Made by a program: the position numbers and the translations under genes. From the NCBI GenBank assembly GCA_963682175.1, contig OY821771.1, positions 40,382,201 through 40,446,200 on the forward strand: a stretch of DNA of 64,000 nt, given 5' to 3'. Each line of letters opens with the position of its first letter. Position 1 is the stretch's first letter. The DNA is from Triglochin maritima. Lineage: Eukaryota; Streptophyta; Magnoliopsida; Alismatales; Juncaginaceae. Positions 9,847 to 21,575 of the stretch are shown here, in pieces. The notes beneath the pieces were generated by a model. That model saw nothing but the letters and a program-made list of their open reading frames with translations. It had not been told where the DNA came from and made no database searches.

Positions 9847-12800
9847 ATTCGAAATTTAAATTCCAAATTTAATTTCAAGAATTAATTACAATTTTTTTTT
9901 TAATTTTCGTTTTTTTAATGTTTTTTTTTCCAAAAGGGAAACAAACAATAGAATGGGGCAAGATGAGAAAGGAATCCTAATCTAGAGAATTTAGGTGAGA
10001 AGAGAAAGAAGACTCAGATGAGAAAGGAAACTTAACTCTAAAGATAGAAAAGATGGTTGGTCAGAAATTTCCTAAGAAAGCACGGTTCAAACAATCCTAG
10101 ACCTAGTGTCACTTAAATCTAGACGACTCCTAACTGGTTGAGTCGAATTGATTCGCTTGATTCACCTCCCTCACTAATCAAACCAAATTGGCCAGGTAGT
10201 GTATAGCTAGTGGGGGCGCTTCCGACAGAGTCGGTGCCAATTAGACAACCACTTCGCTTGGAAGACTTTCGTCAACACAAAAACACTTCCTAGACACCAA
10301 ATTGAATTCGATCGGCTTCAGGTCATAGCAAGTCAAACCAATTCTTCTCCTTAATTGAGTCCGAGTCCTTAGGGGCCAATGTCTAATTGATTTTAAATTT
10401 TAAGGCTTGGGTGACACTTTAGGATTGTGATTTGTGGGCCACGGAAGGGTGATGAAATCCCCACCGTATCTTTTCCTACGGAGTTGCCCTTAAGATAGTT
10501 TAACTTAGATCTAACAAAGATAGTCAAACAATGGTCTTTTTAATGGGGGCAATTGCAAGGTTGTATGCAAATTAAATTATATGCTTAAATGCAATCGTTA
10601 AAAACCGCGATACGTACCTTGCCTCCAGCACTCTTCAACAGAAATTGATTTGCAAGAATTTAGCAAGAATAATGCAAACAAAACATTATATGATGCATGC
10701 ACTAAGGTCTTTCTAATTTTGCGAATTTTAGGTCAGACCGGTCTCCGAAACGTTCGACCGTTTTGTCCATTTTTTGCCTTTATCAAAATTTTGATTTATA
10801 TCCAACAAAATTCGATCATTTGGGTTTTTAGCAAATTCATATATCATGTAACATATTATCATATGTAATGTCAAACTATTACACCCCGTAATACGTACAT
10901 CTCATTTGAATTTATAATTCTAACTATGTCATTTTTCACGACATATCGATTTTATCGATTCACCACGTGTATGCTATTTCACATGAAACCCGGTACATCA
11001 TATGAAAACAAAATCAAGCTTCTTGTTTCCCAATTTTGTTGTGTGGCCTATAAGAGGATCTACGTTATATTGACAATGATATTAAACACTTAATATCACA
11101 AATTATAAACGGTATCTAGCTACACATTATAGTTATCAAATTAATTAGCAAAGATGTTTTGTTCACTCGAACTAAACACGGTCCATTTAGTGATGTATGA
11201 ACATCACTTGTGTCTATCTCTTGCCTCATGATATTAAGAATATTATATAAAGTAGAAATGTGTCATCTTGTATTATATATTCATGTTTTGATCTTTTAAG
11301 CTAATTATAAATATGTAATTTAACACAAGTCACATTGTGCACATTATATTTTCGCTTTATCAAGGGACCCACTAATATCGTTATTCAAGTAAAGATGAAC
11401 AATGATAATCTTTTGACGAGCTATCTTTTCCAGCACAAATCGTGCTCAATTAACTATTGTCTTTATAACTATGCTCATTGATAGATTTTGAAAATAATCA
11501 AATTAAACACTTCTCATGTGAAAAACCAGAAGTCTCGTATCTTAGGATTCAAGACACAATGAAACATTAATGACACATACCACAATTCCATAATGTTTCA
11601 CTTGCTAGGTTTATTCAATATATAAAAGTAACAATTTTCCTCTTTTATTTACTCGTATCATTAAATATTTGAAAAACTACAACTTTCTTTAACCAACACG
11701 AAAATCTTATCTCGGTAATTAATGATCCATGTCAATTATCATGATTGTGAATTACTTTTGATTTATTTAAACTATTATCTTTCAAAGCTATACAGTTAAG
11801 GATCAAGAGTCTATTCCTTAACACTTCCAAAAGATAAATACATTAATTAAGGAACAAAATATTTGCATATGCAATTCGTAATAATTGACATATAAAAGTA
11901 AAACTTTTAGAACATATTCCTACGATGATGTTCTCGTTGAAGTCCAACAATTAGATTTGACTAATTAGATTAATGTCGTACGTTTTTTTTTTGAATAAGA
12001 AGGTAATATGCATTAGATAGAAGGTAAGCATAAACACGACCACCTTAAAATTAGGTTACAAAACCAGATAATGTCAACTATGGAGCCCATTATGGTTGTT
12101 ACAACATACAACCAAAACACGACCTTTGTGGTTGAACACAAGGAGAATGCATCCAAGATCTAAGCTTCAGATGGTGCCACTTTCTGCAGGAGGACTCCAC
12201 ATGCTATAAAGAACCTAAGACGTTCTTCAGCCTCCTCATCACGCATGTGCTGCTGAACCGCCCAGTCATGCATGCATCCCATCATCGTTCTCGGGCGCCC
12301 TCTGGATTTCATCGACTTCCGAAGCACGAGTATAGTCGACAGTAGAAATGTTGGCAACGTGGGTCGTGTGCATGAGTCTGTTTGGAGTGGGAGTCTATGT
12401 AGCAGCAGTTAAGCGATATGTTATCATGTCCGCCCTTAGTGCTTAGTTTTCGGTTCTCACACGCTTTATGCAAGCTTGAGAGACTTGTTTCGCTCCTATT
12501 TTCTTTGAACTTGCCCAATATATCATTGTTTCAAAGCAAGCATTCATTATATGTTCAAACGACCATAAAATGTGATTGTTCCTCTCGCGCCAAACCACCC
12601 GACACAATACATTCCATTCCATTTTCAATAAATTGAGTTGATTGTTAACACCTAAACATAACTAATTATTTATACCAGGTGGTAAATTAAGATCAATTAG
12701 AGAGAAAAATTCCCAAAACGGTTGAATGAATCCCAATGAATAAACATATGCTCTAGAGATTCATTGTGCACACCAAATAGCCCACATTTGGGTCTATTCC

Positions 12801-13049
12801 CAGGTCTCATTAAACGAGGTCATCTTTAGTTAGTAATCGGTTTTCATATAATAACCAATTAAATATTTTGACCTTAATCGTGCCGATAGCTTTCTAGACA
12901 TCATCAAATAATGGGTAGAGACATCCACGGTCATTAAGCAATTTATATATTTTTTTTGTTGTGTAATTCCTTTTTTGTGAGGTTTCATCTTTCTCTTGTC
13001 GGGTCTTGTTGTTGAAAAAAAAAAGAGTATAATTTCGTTATATTGTTAT
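9847..13049 (-). mobile_element. Second copy of leader, Copia-like fragment and LINE fragment
   Basis: This repeats 1098-4300 base for base apart from one substitution near 13023. It holds the gag leader (9847-10650), AT-rich repeat DNA, the LTR-like block (11793-11923) and the LINE 3' end (about 11983-12949; zf-RVT tail frame 12443-12628, minus strand). There are no additional genes. Confidence 0.8.
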
Positions 13050-13714
13050 TGTTAGAACCTAATCCCTATTTAGGGACTAATCAAGTTTATGGTTTGGCTA
13101 ATGGTTTTTTGTGACTTAGGTGGACAAGTGATGTCATGGTTTGGGGGGGGGGGGGGGGGGGGGGGGGGGGTTGAGGTGTGCGGTTGTAGTGGAGGTTGAC
13201 GGGGTGTTGGGTTCAAAAGAGTGCATGTACTATTATCTTCTCTTCTGATCTCACTTTCTCATCTCTCTCAGCTCTCTGAAGCTCCAGCGAGTGGTGAGCA
13301 ACGTCGAGCAAGGGAGCGCTGCATATTTGTCGAGGAGCTCGTGCGACAAGGGTTGCCGGGTGCGAGTTGGTGAGGTAGAAATCGTCGACGACATTGGGAG
13401 CTTCGACGAGCGTAGAAAAGGTATGTCAAGTTCAATGAGATGTTCACACAAGGTATATGAGTGGTCCAAGGTCGGAGACCTCGTCGATATCAAGCTGCAG
13501 CAAAGTTGCAACACTGGAACGATCGACCGAAGTTGGCTTTGGTCGACCAGTCGTAATGTAAATGTGAGATTATTACCTGCATTGGTCAAATGATGTCTCT
13601 TGATGGTCGACCAGTTGTACTTGATTTTGCGGTAAGAAGAAGACTCTGTTATTTTTTGTCAAAGGAGACCCTTTGTCGTTCAACCGATTGGATCTAAAGT
13701 AAGTCGGTCGGGAC
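13050..13714. mobile_element. Left part of the G1 Tekay-like LTR (copy 2)
   Basis: This is the same as 4301-4956 but with a 28-nt G run (13143-13170). It ends GGGAC (13710-13714) at the border with the solo LTR. Its true continuation is 14904 onwards: joining the two gives an alignment with the LTRs at 31063 and 36792 across the break (TCGGTCGGGAC then CTAGACCATCTAAATGGTCG here, against GTCGGTTGGGG then ATTTTGACTTATTAAACGGTCG in the full element). Confidence 0.75.
13143..13170 (+). repeat. G run, 28 nt
   Basis: An uninterrupted run of 28 G. The counterpart in the left duplicate is 19 G (4394-4412). Confidence 0.95.
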
Positions 13715-14898
13715 TGTTGAGAATTAAATTTATACCGCAAGTGCACGGTGTCAATGAAGACGTGGCAAATACGGGTCGAACACAAGGAGGGAGAGATTTG
13801 TTATTTTCGTGATTTTCGATTAAGGAGAAGAAGGAGAGAAGAAATAATTGGGTTTTGAGATTTTTGGATTTTAATTATCTAAAGCAAGAAGGAAGAACAA
13901 TTAAAACTAAAACAAGAACAAAGATGGTGAATTCCGTTGGGTGGAGGTTTAGATTAGAGAATTCTGAAACTTATAATAAATCACATTAGTTATAAAGCAT
14001 TACATGATAAATGATTTAACATAAACTCAAGTAATCAAAACATACTAATACGAAATTAAAATAATAACTTTATTCTCTTCTCATCACCCTAAATCCGTCA
14101 CCCCCACCCTTTGGAAAGAGTTAGAAACTCATAGAGGGAGGAAGAAGGGGTCCTAGAGGCATTACAAAAGAAAACTAAAAACACAAAATAAAAGAAACAG
14201 AATTTTATTGCTAAATTATGGAACAAAAGGAAGAACTCCTCACAACATCGTTCTCGGGACTATTTATAGCCGATACAAGGGACCTAAGCATGAAATAAGA
14301 AAGTACACGCGTCAACACGCAACCGGTAAAATTTTTAGAGCATGGATCTAATTTGGTGCGGCGGATTCGCCGCAATTTGCTCTTGAGGTGCGGCGGAATC
14401 GCCACCTTTTTGGCTCAGAATCGACCCGGATTTTTCCTGTGTGTTTATGGTATGATTTCAATGTCATTTGCGCGTCTGGATTGATTCTTGCATATCTTTG
14501 GAGATCCGAATTAATTTCTTCATATATTTGGAGATCCACATTGATTTTTCTTTATATTTTCTCCATAATAATAAAAGCTACTCGTGATTTGCAATTAGGT
14601 CCTTCACTTTTTGCAATTAAGTCCCCGGCTACTTTTGTGCTTAAGTCATTGTTCTTTTCGTAATTAGGTCTTGAATGCTTTTATGCTTGGATACATTTCC
14701 ATTTGAAGCCCGATAAACTTGAACTTGGTCTTTATGATAGAAACGAGTCTTTTGTACGCGTTTATGCTCGGGATGTGGGTAAATTGCATTCAGGTCCCTG
14801 TATTCTGTAAATAAGACTAAACACATACCTTAGTAGCATTTATTGATGTAAAAGTAATCTAAATGAAAGACATATGATGCAATGTATGCAATGCATCA
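13715..14898 (-). mobile_element. Solo LTR of the Athila/Tat-like family, target duplication GGGAC
   Basis: This 1184-bp LTR, TGTTGAGA...ATGCATCA on the plus strand, is flanked by perfect GGGAC repeats at 13710-13714 and 14899-14903. No primer site or polypurine tract adjoins it. That is the structure left when the two LTRs of one element recombine and lose the body. It sits at the same point of the G1 LTR as the LTR at 4957, which still has the element body on its right. Confidence 0.85.
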
Positions 14899-14903
14899 GG
14901 GAC

Positions 14904-15610
14904 CTAGACCATCTAAATGGTCGACTGCCCTAAGATACAATTCGGTCGATAACTTAAGTGAACTTAATTTTGGTTTGACTGGTTCGTCCGGTGATGACTT
15001 GTGAAACGTAGGAAAGCCTCTGTTATTTTCGGTTGAACGGGTCCCTTTTGTCGTTCGACCGTTGGGATGAATTATTTAATGTTTTCTTGCCTTAGACCTT
15101 CAAAACGGGCGACCGCCTTAGACCTTTTGTTCGACCGATTGATAGTTATGGTAGTTCGACCGGTTGGGTGGCAGTTTGAACCATTGCCTAGTTCATTTTC
15201 CAGATGCTTGACCATTTTTGGTCGACCTTTGATGCACAGTTTTGATTTCTTACGTTATTGCACTTTTGCACCATGTTGTATCCTTTGCCATATGTAGTAG
15301 CCTGTGAGATTTCAGATCCCAATGCATTTCATTGCTTGTTCCTGGTTCCAGTTTAGCTGGGCGTTCTCCAAGGTGTATTTCCGGCAGATAGCCGACTGAG
15401 TCAGAGTTAGGCGAGTGTTTCAGCTTGTGTGAGCACCCGTGCGACCTTGTAGGCGACGAAGTTTTTTGACCGACGATGTATTCTGACAGGTAGCTTGGTT
15501 GTGACACATCCAGGTGAGTTGACCGACTTGAGCGATGACTCCGTAGGTGTGACATTGGCCACAAGAGCATATATGTATCTTGGACTCAGATGTGCGTACG
15601 ACCCTCACCG
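14904..15610. mobile_element. Middle part of the G1 Tekay-like solo LTR
   Basis: It continues G1 after the Athila-like insertion. It has variants of the GGTCGACC palindrome (for example 14937 TGGTCGACTGC and 15218 GGTCGACC). The GATTTCAGATCCCAATGCA and GTTGACCGACTTGAGCGATGACT blocks recur in the LTR at 31063-33230. It is interrupted at CACCG (15606-15610) by the solo LTR 15611-17138. No coding sequence. Confidence 0.75.
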
Positions 15611-17138
15611 TGTAGGATCGTGTGGGTTATGGGTTCACAATATCTAATCACCTTTTAATCCTAAACAAACTCTACTTGCAAGCCAAATGATGATGCAGCA
15701 GAATTAAAAACAAAACAAGCAAGTAAAGGGAAGGGAAGGAAAATGCAAACCACAAGAAGTCCGGGGATTTTTATAGAGGTTCAGCACCCCACCCGGGTCA
15801 TAGTCCTCTCTTGCAAGCTCCGCTCGGATCACCGAGCTACACTCACGACTTCACTAACCACTCCCCGTTCCGGGCCAGGAGAGAACGTTTTTACAATCTT
15901 CAAACTCGCGAACAACACTCGCCGAGCTTGGCTCCTCCTCTCACAATTCGAGAGGGATGCTTCGGCTTTCACCGAAACCTTTACTCTTCTTTGACAGCAA
16001 CAAACTTGAGTGAGACAATCACTATCTAAACTTGAGCACACTTGAGAAAAATAAGAATTGATCTTAGGTGTGGAAATTGAGGCTTGGAGTGTTTGGAATG
16101 ATCTCTCTAATGTAGGAGGCAAATATGTGTGGGAGAGTTGTGTTAAAATGTGTTTTACAACTCTTTATACAGTCATTAGAGAGAATAAATCTGTTGGGGT
16201 TGATTGGGTGAGTGTCGGTATATGATACACAAAATAGAAACTCACAGGAACCAATTCTGAGGTAATTCGGTCGACCGGATCGGGATGAACGGTCGACCGT
16301 TTGACAGTTTTGAACTCAGTTCGGTCGACCGGTTAGGTAACGGTTGACCGCCCAACGCTAAGACACAGGTACACTTAAGTGATCGGTCGAACACCGAATA
16401 GGGTTCGGTCGACCGATTTGCACCAGGCACTTTGGGGTTAACAAACAATGATTTATTCGGTCGACCGATCCAAGGTCTAGCGGTCGACCGATTTTGTCCA
16501 GGAGATTTGGGTTTGTCAAGAGATGGGCAGTCGGTCGACCGAACAAGGTCCTCGGTCGACCGATACATAAAAAGTATATGGGGTATTTTTGTTTTAATAC
16601 GAATACGACCGTTGGGTATATACGACAAAACAAACGGTCGGAAAAATAAGTTCACACGATCGACCGAAAGTGTATACACGGTCGACCGAAACCGGGCAGC
16701 GAAAACACAAACAGGATAATTGATCCTCCGGTCGACCGAACGGTCTGTATCGGTCGACCGAAAGTGGACAGACAGTTTGGGTTCAGGTTTAGTGTTTTCC
16801 GGTCCAAGTTTGGGTGATCTATTGAAGTCCAAATTATGTGAAATTTCGTGTGTGACTTCTATAAGGAACCTAGTGTGTGTTTGAGTTGATTTTAGCTCAA
16901 GTATGCTCAATTTACACAAGTTCCTAAGACTCAAAGAAAATACAAAATACATGTCTTCGAAAGAGCTTGATTACATGTCTTGACTTGATTTTCCTTTCTT
17001 CCTTGAGTCTTGATCACCTGTAGAGGTTAGCATAAAGCAATATATATGCAATGCAATATGTGTGCTACTCTACATGATCATAATTAAGATTAGGTTGATT
17101 AAATCATCAAAACATAGATTAATACCAAAAAGCCAACA
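15611..17138 (-). mobile_element. Solo LTR with CGGTCGACCG array, target duplication CACCG
   Basis: This is a 1528-bp LTR, TGTAGGATCG...AGCCAACA on the plus strand, so TGTTGGCTTTTTGG on the minus strand. Perfect 5-bp target duplications CACCG lie at 15606-15610 and 17139-17143, inside the G1 LTR. No internal element sequence adjoins it. The part 16268-16760 holds about eleven exact copies of the palindrome CGGTCGACCG. A minus-strand open frame there (16242-16952) is a by-product of the palindromes and not a gene. Family assignment is uncertain; the LTR start resembles long Copia LTRs. Confidence 0.8.
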
Positions 17139-17143
17139 CACCG

Positions 17144-17676
17144 AACCTACATGATTAGTACAGTCGTGCGTGGGTATTAGTCGCGTACCTCCGTAAGACC
17201 ACGTGTGTCCGTGGTAGGTACCCTTAGGGGACCGATGTAGTTGTTGGGATTGATGTCCTTCATGACCCTAGGTGGGGAAGATTTTTACCGTTGCACTGTA
17301 TATGCCATATTATACTAGTATGATAGGTTCATTGTACAGTAGTTTGATTTGCATGTAAGTGGACTTGGTATACGGGATTTTCTTATGGAAACTCAGGTAT
17401 TGTTGTTACATTTACATTTCAGGCTCTCAGTAGATACGAGGTGGGGTGGAGACCGAGGACGAGCGAGCACCTAAACTGGATCCTTTGTCTACCTTTTTAG
17501 GTTGTTATGATTACTTGTGTTTATATCTTTTTGTACTATGATATAATCATACTTTTAATACACTTCTGTATATTGGTGCACATTTTGTTTTTATGTGTTG
17601 AGTAGCGTCCTCTTCTGATATGTTGTTGACCTCTTTGAATATCTTTGGGATTTTCTACTGTTTTGGGGACGTTACA
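17144..17676. mobile_element. Right part of the G1 Tekay-like solo LTR
   Basis: G1 resumes after the CACCG duplication. CATGATTAGT, CTCCGTAAGA, GGAAACTCA, TTCAGG and the terminal TTT-CGGGGACGTTACA all align with the right ends of the LTRs at 33230, 38763 and 45349. It ends at GTTACA (17676), followed by ATTAT. G1 is an old insertion, since it has received at least two later insertions and its target duplication has one mismatch. Confidence 0.8.
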
Positions 17677-17681
17677 ATTAT

Positions 17682-19061
17682 CACTAAGTGTGGTTTTAAA
17701 ACGTGCTTTTAACCAATTTTGTAAGAAATTCTCATTCCCAAAAAGGTTTGATTGAAATCCATGTTTGTTTTGTTTTTCGAATAGTGGTCTCCGAAAACCA
17801 TTTATCCTACAAGAACATAGTATGTTGTCCATTGCCTATTTCAATTTGGCTAAAACAGTAAAGAGTGGAAATTCAGGGGAGTAAGTCTCTAAAAATGTAG
17901 AGACAAGATTTTTATTTGAGGAAAAATACCTAACTTGTGATCGGTATTTATATATTTACTGCGAATTATGGTTTGGCATAGATCGTTACTACCTCTCAAT
18001 ATATCCCACCGTATTTTCACAATAATGTTTTAGAGATAAAGATAACATATTCCCTTAGTAACATTTTGTAGATAAAAGATAAGCGTATATACCAGACAAG
18101 ATATGTTGACCTTTTTTGGCAGTCAATTGGACTTTCACAATGCACAATGAGAAAAAAACAACCATTGTAATCTTATGAAAACTTATCTTGGATTGTGATG
18201 TCCGCCGTCTCAATCCATGCTTAAGATATGTTTGTTCCTAATATTTTCCTTTTGATAGCATGTTTATGTTTGCTCCTAATATTTTGCATGGGAATTTTCT
18301 CTGACGTAGAGTGAGGTAAGAATTACGTATAAATCTTGGCCTCGATTTCCTAAAATTATCTGAAACATAAATCCAGGGATGTATTCTCTTGTCTCCGAAC
18401 CGTGAGGGACTCACCGTCAATTAAATGTTATTAGATAGGTCGCATTAACTTTATTTCTCCAAGATTATCTATTCGAGGATTTATATTTAAATAAGTAACA
18501 GAGGTGTCAGGCATCAGATCAAATAACAACAGTATATTAATATATAGCTATACTTGAAGAAGCATGATAACATTGAGAATACTGACATTAGATTAAGAAA
18601 GACAAGAGCATTACTGTTTAATTTCACGAAAGTGTAGACTAATCCCATAAAATATTAAGCACTCAAATCGCTATCCACACTCTCGTGGCTCACTGTGGCA
18701 CGTAAATGCGCTGAATGGAGCGATCAAATATTAATGTCCAAAAATAACGCAAATGACGCAGCTACGTTTAACGTCCCGGTGCAACGGGTGTAGACCATTT
18801 AACATTTAACATTTAACATGTAGACCATGCAACCGGTTTAACATTTTGAGGTTTGTAGTCGGATTGACGTCCAAAAAGTTGTTGTTTAGTAAGTTCCAAG
18901 GTCATAAAAAACAATTTATCAATGAGAAAAGAAATATTTTATTTCTTCACAGGTCTTCGGTCTTCTTAGAATAATATCAATATAAAGCATGATGAGAAAC
19001 ATTAAGGTATAAGAATTTGTGAGTCGAATAATATGTCACCAAGCACATCTTGTTATTCCAT
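17682..19061. other. Intergenic, nothing recognised
   Basis: AT-rich DNA with only short open frames and no similarity I recognise. A small triplication of CATTTAA occurs near 18795-18815. Confidence 0.5.
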
Positions 19062-19265
19062 ATTTCCTCGATCAAGTAGTATATTCTCATAATAAAAGTT
19101 AAACATGAGAATTCAAAATCACTAATTATTCGCTCGACCAGTAATTCCTCGATCAGTAGTATATTCTCAGAATAAAAGTTAAACATGCGAATTCAAAATC
19201 ACTAATTATTCGCTCACCCAGTAATTCCTCGACCAAGTAGTATATTCTTGGAATAAAAGTTAAAA
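19062..19265 (+). repeat. Tandem repeat, period about 80 bp, 2.5 copies
   Basis: Three units begin TTCCTCGA-CAAGTAGTATATTCT at about 19064, 19144 and 19223. The unit continues with ATAAAAGTTAAACATG, AATTCAAAATCACTAATTATTCGCTC and ends CCAGTAA. The units differ by a few substitutions, and the last one is incomplete. Confidence 0.85.
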
Positions 19266-19417
19266 TTAGAATACATAATCACTTATTGTACAACTCAATT
19301 TTCATTTGAGAATCTAACAAAACGTTCTTTCGTGACCACAAAATTACTGATCAACTCCCATAACAACGAAACAAAATATCAAAATAGAGAATCCATTCTA
19401 CTTTGTCTTGTAATAAA

Positions 19418-19970
19418 GGGTTAATTACAGTTTGTCCCTTGAACTATACATTGGTATCACTTTGCCCCCTGAAGTTTCAAAGTTAACAATTACTTCCTCT
19501 GAACTTTAATTTTGTAATATTTTCCCCCATTGAACTTCAAAAACTCATTATTTAATACGCATTCGGTGTTTTTTTCCTAATATTTTTTGTTGTATCCCTA
19601 ATACACTTCTAAACATATATTTACGTGAAAGTTTGGATCGAAACGAAGGTCAGATATTTACGTGAAAGTTTGGATCGAAACGGAGGTCGGATATGGTTGG
19701 ACAACTCAATCCGATCCAAATTCCAACCATATCCGACCTCCATTTCGATCCAAAATTTCACGTAAATATAGGTTTAGGAGTGTATTAGGGATACAACAAA
19801 AAAAATTAGGAAAAAAACATCGAATGTGTGTTAAATAATGAGTTTTTGAAGTTCAAGTAGGCAAAGTGTTACAAAATTAATGTTCAGGGGAAGTAATTGT
19901 TAACTTTGAAAATTCAAGGAGTCAAAGTGATACCAAAACATAGTTCAGAGAGACAAACTGTAATTAACCC
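19418..19970. mobile_element. Foldback MITE with 8-bp target duplication
   Basis: This 553-bp element is almost entirely an inverted repeat. It starts GGGTTAATTACAGTTTGTC and ends in the reverse complement. Arms of about 270 bp each meet near 19700. Target duplications GTAATAAA flank it at 19410-19417 and 19971-19978. The left arm has an internal tandem duplication of about 37 bp (ATTTACGTGAAAGTTTGGAT at about 19619 and 19656) that the right arm lacks, so the duplication arose after the arms were formed. It has no coding capacity. The size of the duplication fits hAT- or Mutator-type foldback elements. Confidence 0.85.
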
Positions 19971-20323
19971 GTAATAAATTTCATTGCTTTTTTTCTTTTT
20001 GAAAAAGTTGTGTAATTTCATTACTTGGTGTTATTATTAGGAAAACGATTAGCGGACGCTAGCGTTCGGGACGCGCGCTTATGTGGTCAGCCCAGTCAGC
20101 AGACGCGTTTGAGTTGGCAGTCTCCACAGAAAAAGTTTATTTTTTATTTTATTCCTCGTTTCGTACAAATGTCTACATCCCTCCATCCCTCATTAATGCG
20201 TCTCAAATCACTCATTTTCCATGAACATTTTGGCTCTCCTACACAGCACAGGAGACTTGTTATAAATCTCAACATGCGTCTTCCTTTTTCTTCCCTTCTC
20301 TTCTGTGGTCCTACCTCTGTGCT

Positions 20324-20560
20324 TTGATGGAAATCGTTCATGTGTCTTTCCAAGTGGAGCAGCCGACAAACGTTCCTAAGGAGGGGATGTTTTTCCCCTC
20401 TTTCGAAGAAGCCCAAACATTTTACGTTACTTATGCCGATTCTTGTGGTTTTTGTGTTAAGAAAAGACATCACACCCGTTTGTTTGCTACCTCTGGGTCA
20501 GGTGTTAATGTGCTGGAACGAGATGCAATGGTGTCAAAGCTTCCGAAGATTTTGGCGTGA
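20324..20560 (+). pseudogene. FAR1-type DNA-binding domain fragment of a MULE
   Basis: The 78-codon frame contains GMFFPSFEEAQTFYVTYADS followed by CGFCVKKRHHTR. This is the opening of the FAR1 DNA-binding domain (F-S-EEA--FY--YA---GF-V), found in FAR1/FHY3 transcription factors and in the MULE transposases they descend from. The domain breaks off after about 50 residues and the rest of the zinc-binding module is absent. Because it lies inside a MULE with intact target duplications, it is best read as the element's own N-terminal exon rather than a captured host gene. Confidence 0.65.
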
Positions 20561-20698
20561 TGTTCTACTGTTAAAAGTTCAATCAGAAAGTTCTATGCTT
20601 TTGCGTATAATTCCACATATACAACAAACAAGACCAAAGTCATCCTTAAGAATGTAGGAATGATCACATTCTTCTTCATTTTCTTCATGTACAGCAGT

Positions 20699-21575
20699 TG
20701 TATGTCTGTTCGGAATAAGAAGTCAGTCTGTTCGGAATATGTTGTGTGTCTGTTCGGAATAAGAAGTCTGTCTGTTCGGATTAAGTGGTGTGTATGTTCG
20801 GAATACTTTCTGTTCCATTTCTGCACAAATTTTCAACATAATCTGGACAAACATTTTACATAAACTGGACAAACTTTTTACATAAACAAGACAAGTTTTC
20901 TACATAAACAAGACAATCTTTCTACATAAATAATACAAACTTTCTGTTCCGTTTCTGGACACACTTTCTATGCTTTTGCGTGTAATTCCACATATACAAA
21001 CAAGACCAAAGTCATCCTTAAAAATGTAGGAATGATCACATTCTTCTTCATTTTCTTCATGTATAACAGTTGTATGTCAGTTCGGAATAAGAAGTCTATC
21101 TGTTCGGAATATGTTGTGTGTCTGTTCGGATTAAGTTGTGCGTCTGTTCGGAATAAGAAGTCTGTCTGTTCGGAATATGTTGTGTGTCTGTTCGGAATAA
21201 GAAGTCTGTCTGTTCGGAATAAGAAGACTGTCTGTTCGGAATAAGAAGTCTGTCTGTTCGGAATATGTTGTGTGTCTGTTCGGATTAAGTTGTGCGTCTG
21301 TTCGGAATAAGAAGTCTGTCTGTTCGGAATATGTTGTTTGTCTGTTCGGAATAAGAAGTCTGTCTGTTCGGAATAAGAAGTCTTTCTGTTCGGAATAAGA
21401 AGTATGTCTGTTCGGAATAAGTAGTCTGTCTGTTCGGAATATGTTGTGTGTCTGTTCGAATTAAGTTATGTGTCTGTTCGGAATATGTTGTGTGTCTGTT
21501 TGGAATATGTTGTGTGTCTGTTTGGAATAAGAAGACTGTCTGTTCGGAATATGTTGTGTGTCTGTTTGGATTAAG
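20699..21575 (+). repeat. 22-bp minisatellite in two blocks
   Basis: The unit is TCTGTTCGGAATAAGAAGTC plus two bases, alternating with a variant TCTGTTCGGAATATGTTGTG. About four units lie at 20699-20800 and about 23 at 21066-21575. The DNA between the blocks contains a duplicated flank (ATTCCACATATACAA...ATGATCACATTC) that also precedes the first block, so the array was itself duplicated. Open frames here result from the repeat. Confidence 0.9.

Larger units (their letters stand above)
8750..14898. repeat. Right copy of the 8.75-kb tandem duplication
   Basis: This is near-identical to 1-6153 (see that entry for the differences). It differs in what follows: the LTR at its right end is bordered by GGGAC on both sides and runs into host DNA, whereas the left copy's LTR runs into the gag-protease element. 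Its left border at 8750 reflects only the window start, not a real junction. Confidence 0.95.

Noticed and set aside
4957..14898. One 9.9-kb LTR element with LTRs 4957-6153 and 13715-14898 and target duplication GGGAC
   Set aside because: The supposed interior contains a copy of the host flank (13050-13714) and a third GGGAC. The right LTR has no primer site beside it. Tandem duplication with a solo LTR explains all borders.
16242..16952. 236-codon open frame on the minus strand
   Set aside because: It arises from the CGGTCGACCG palindromes, which read RSTE, SVDR or GRPT and lack stops in most frames. Opposite-strand frames are also open.
20699..21575. CRISPR-like array of 22-bp repeats
   Set aside because: Units are contiguous without unique spacers and lie in a plant MULE; it is a minisatellite.
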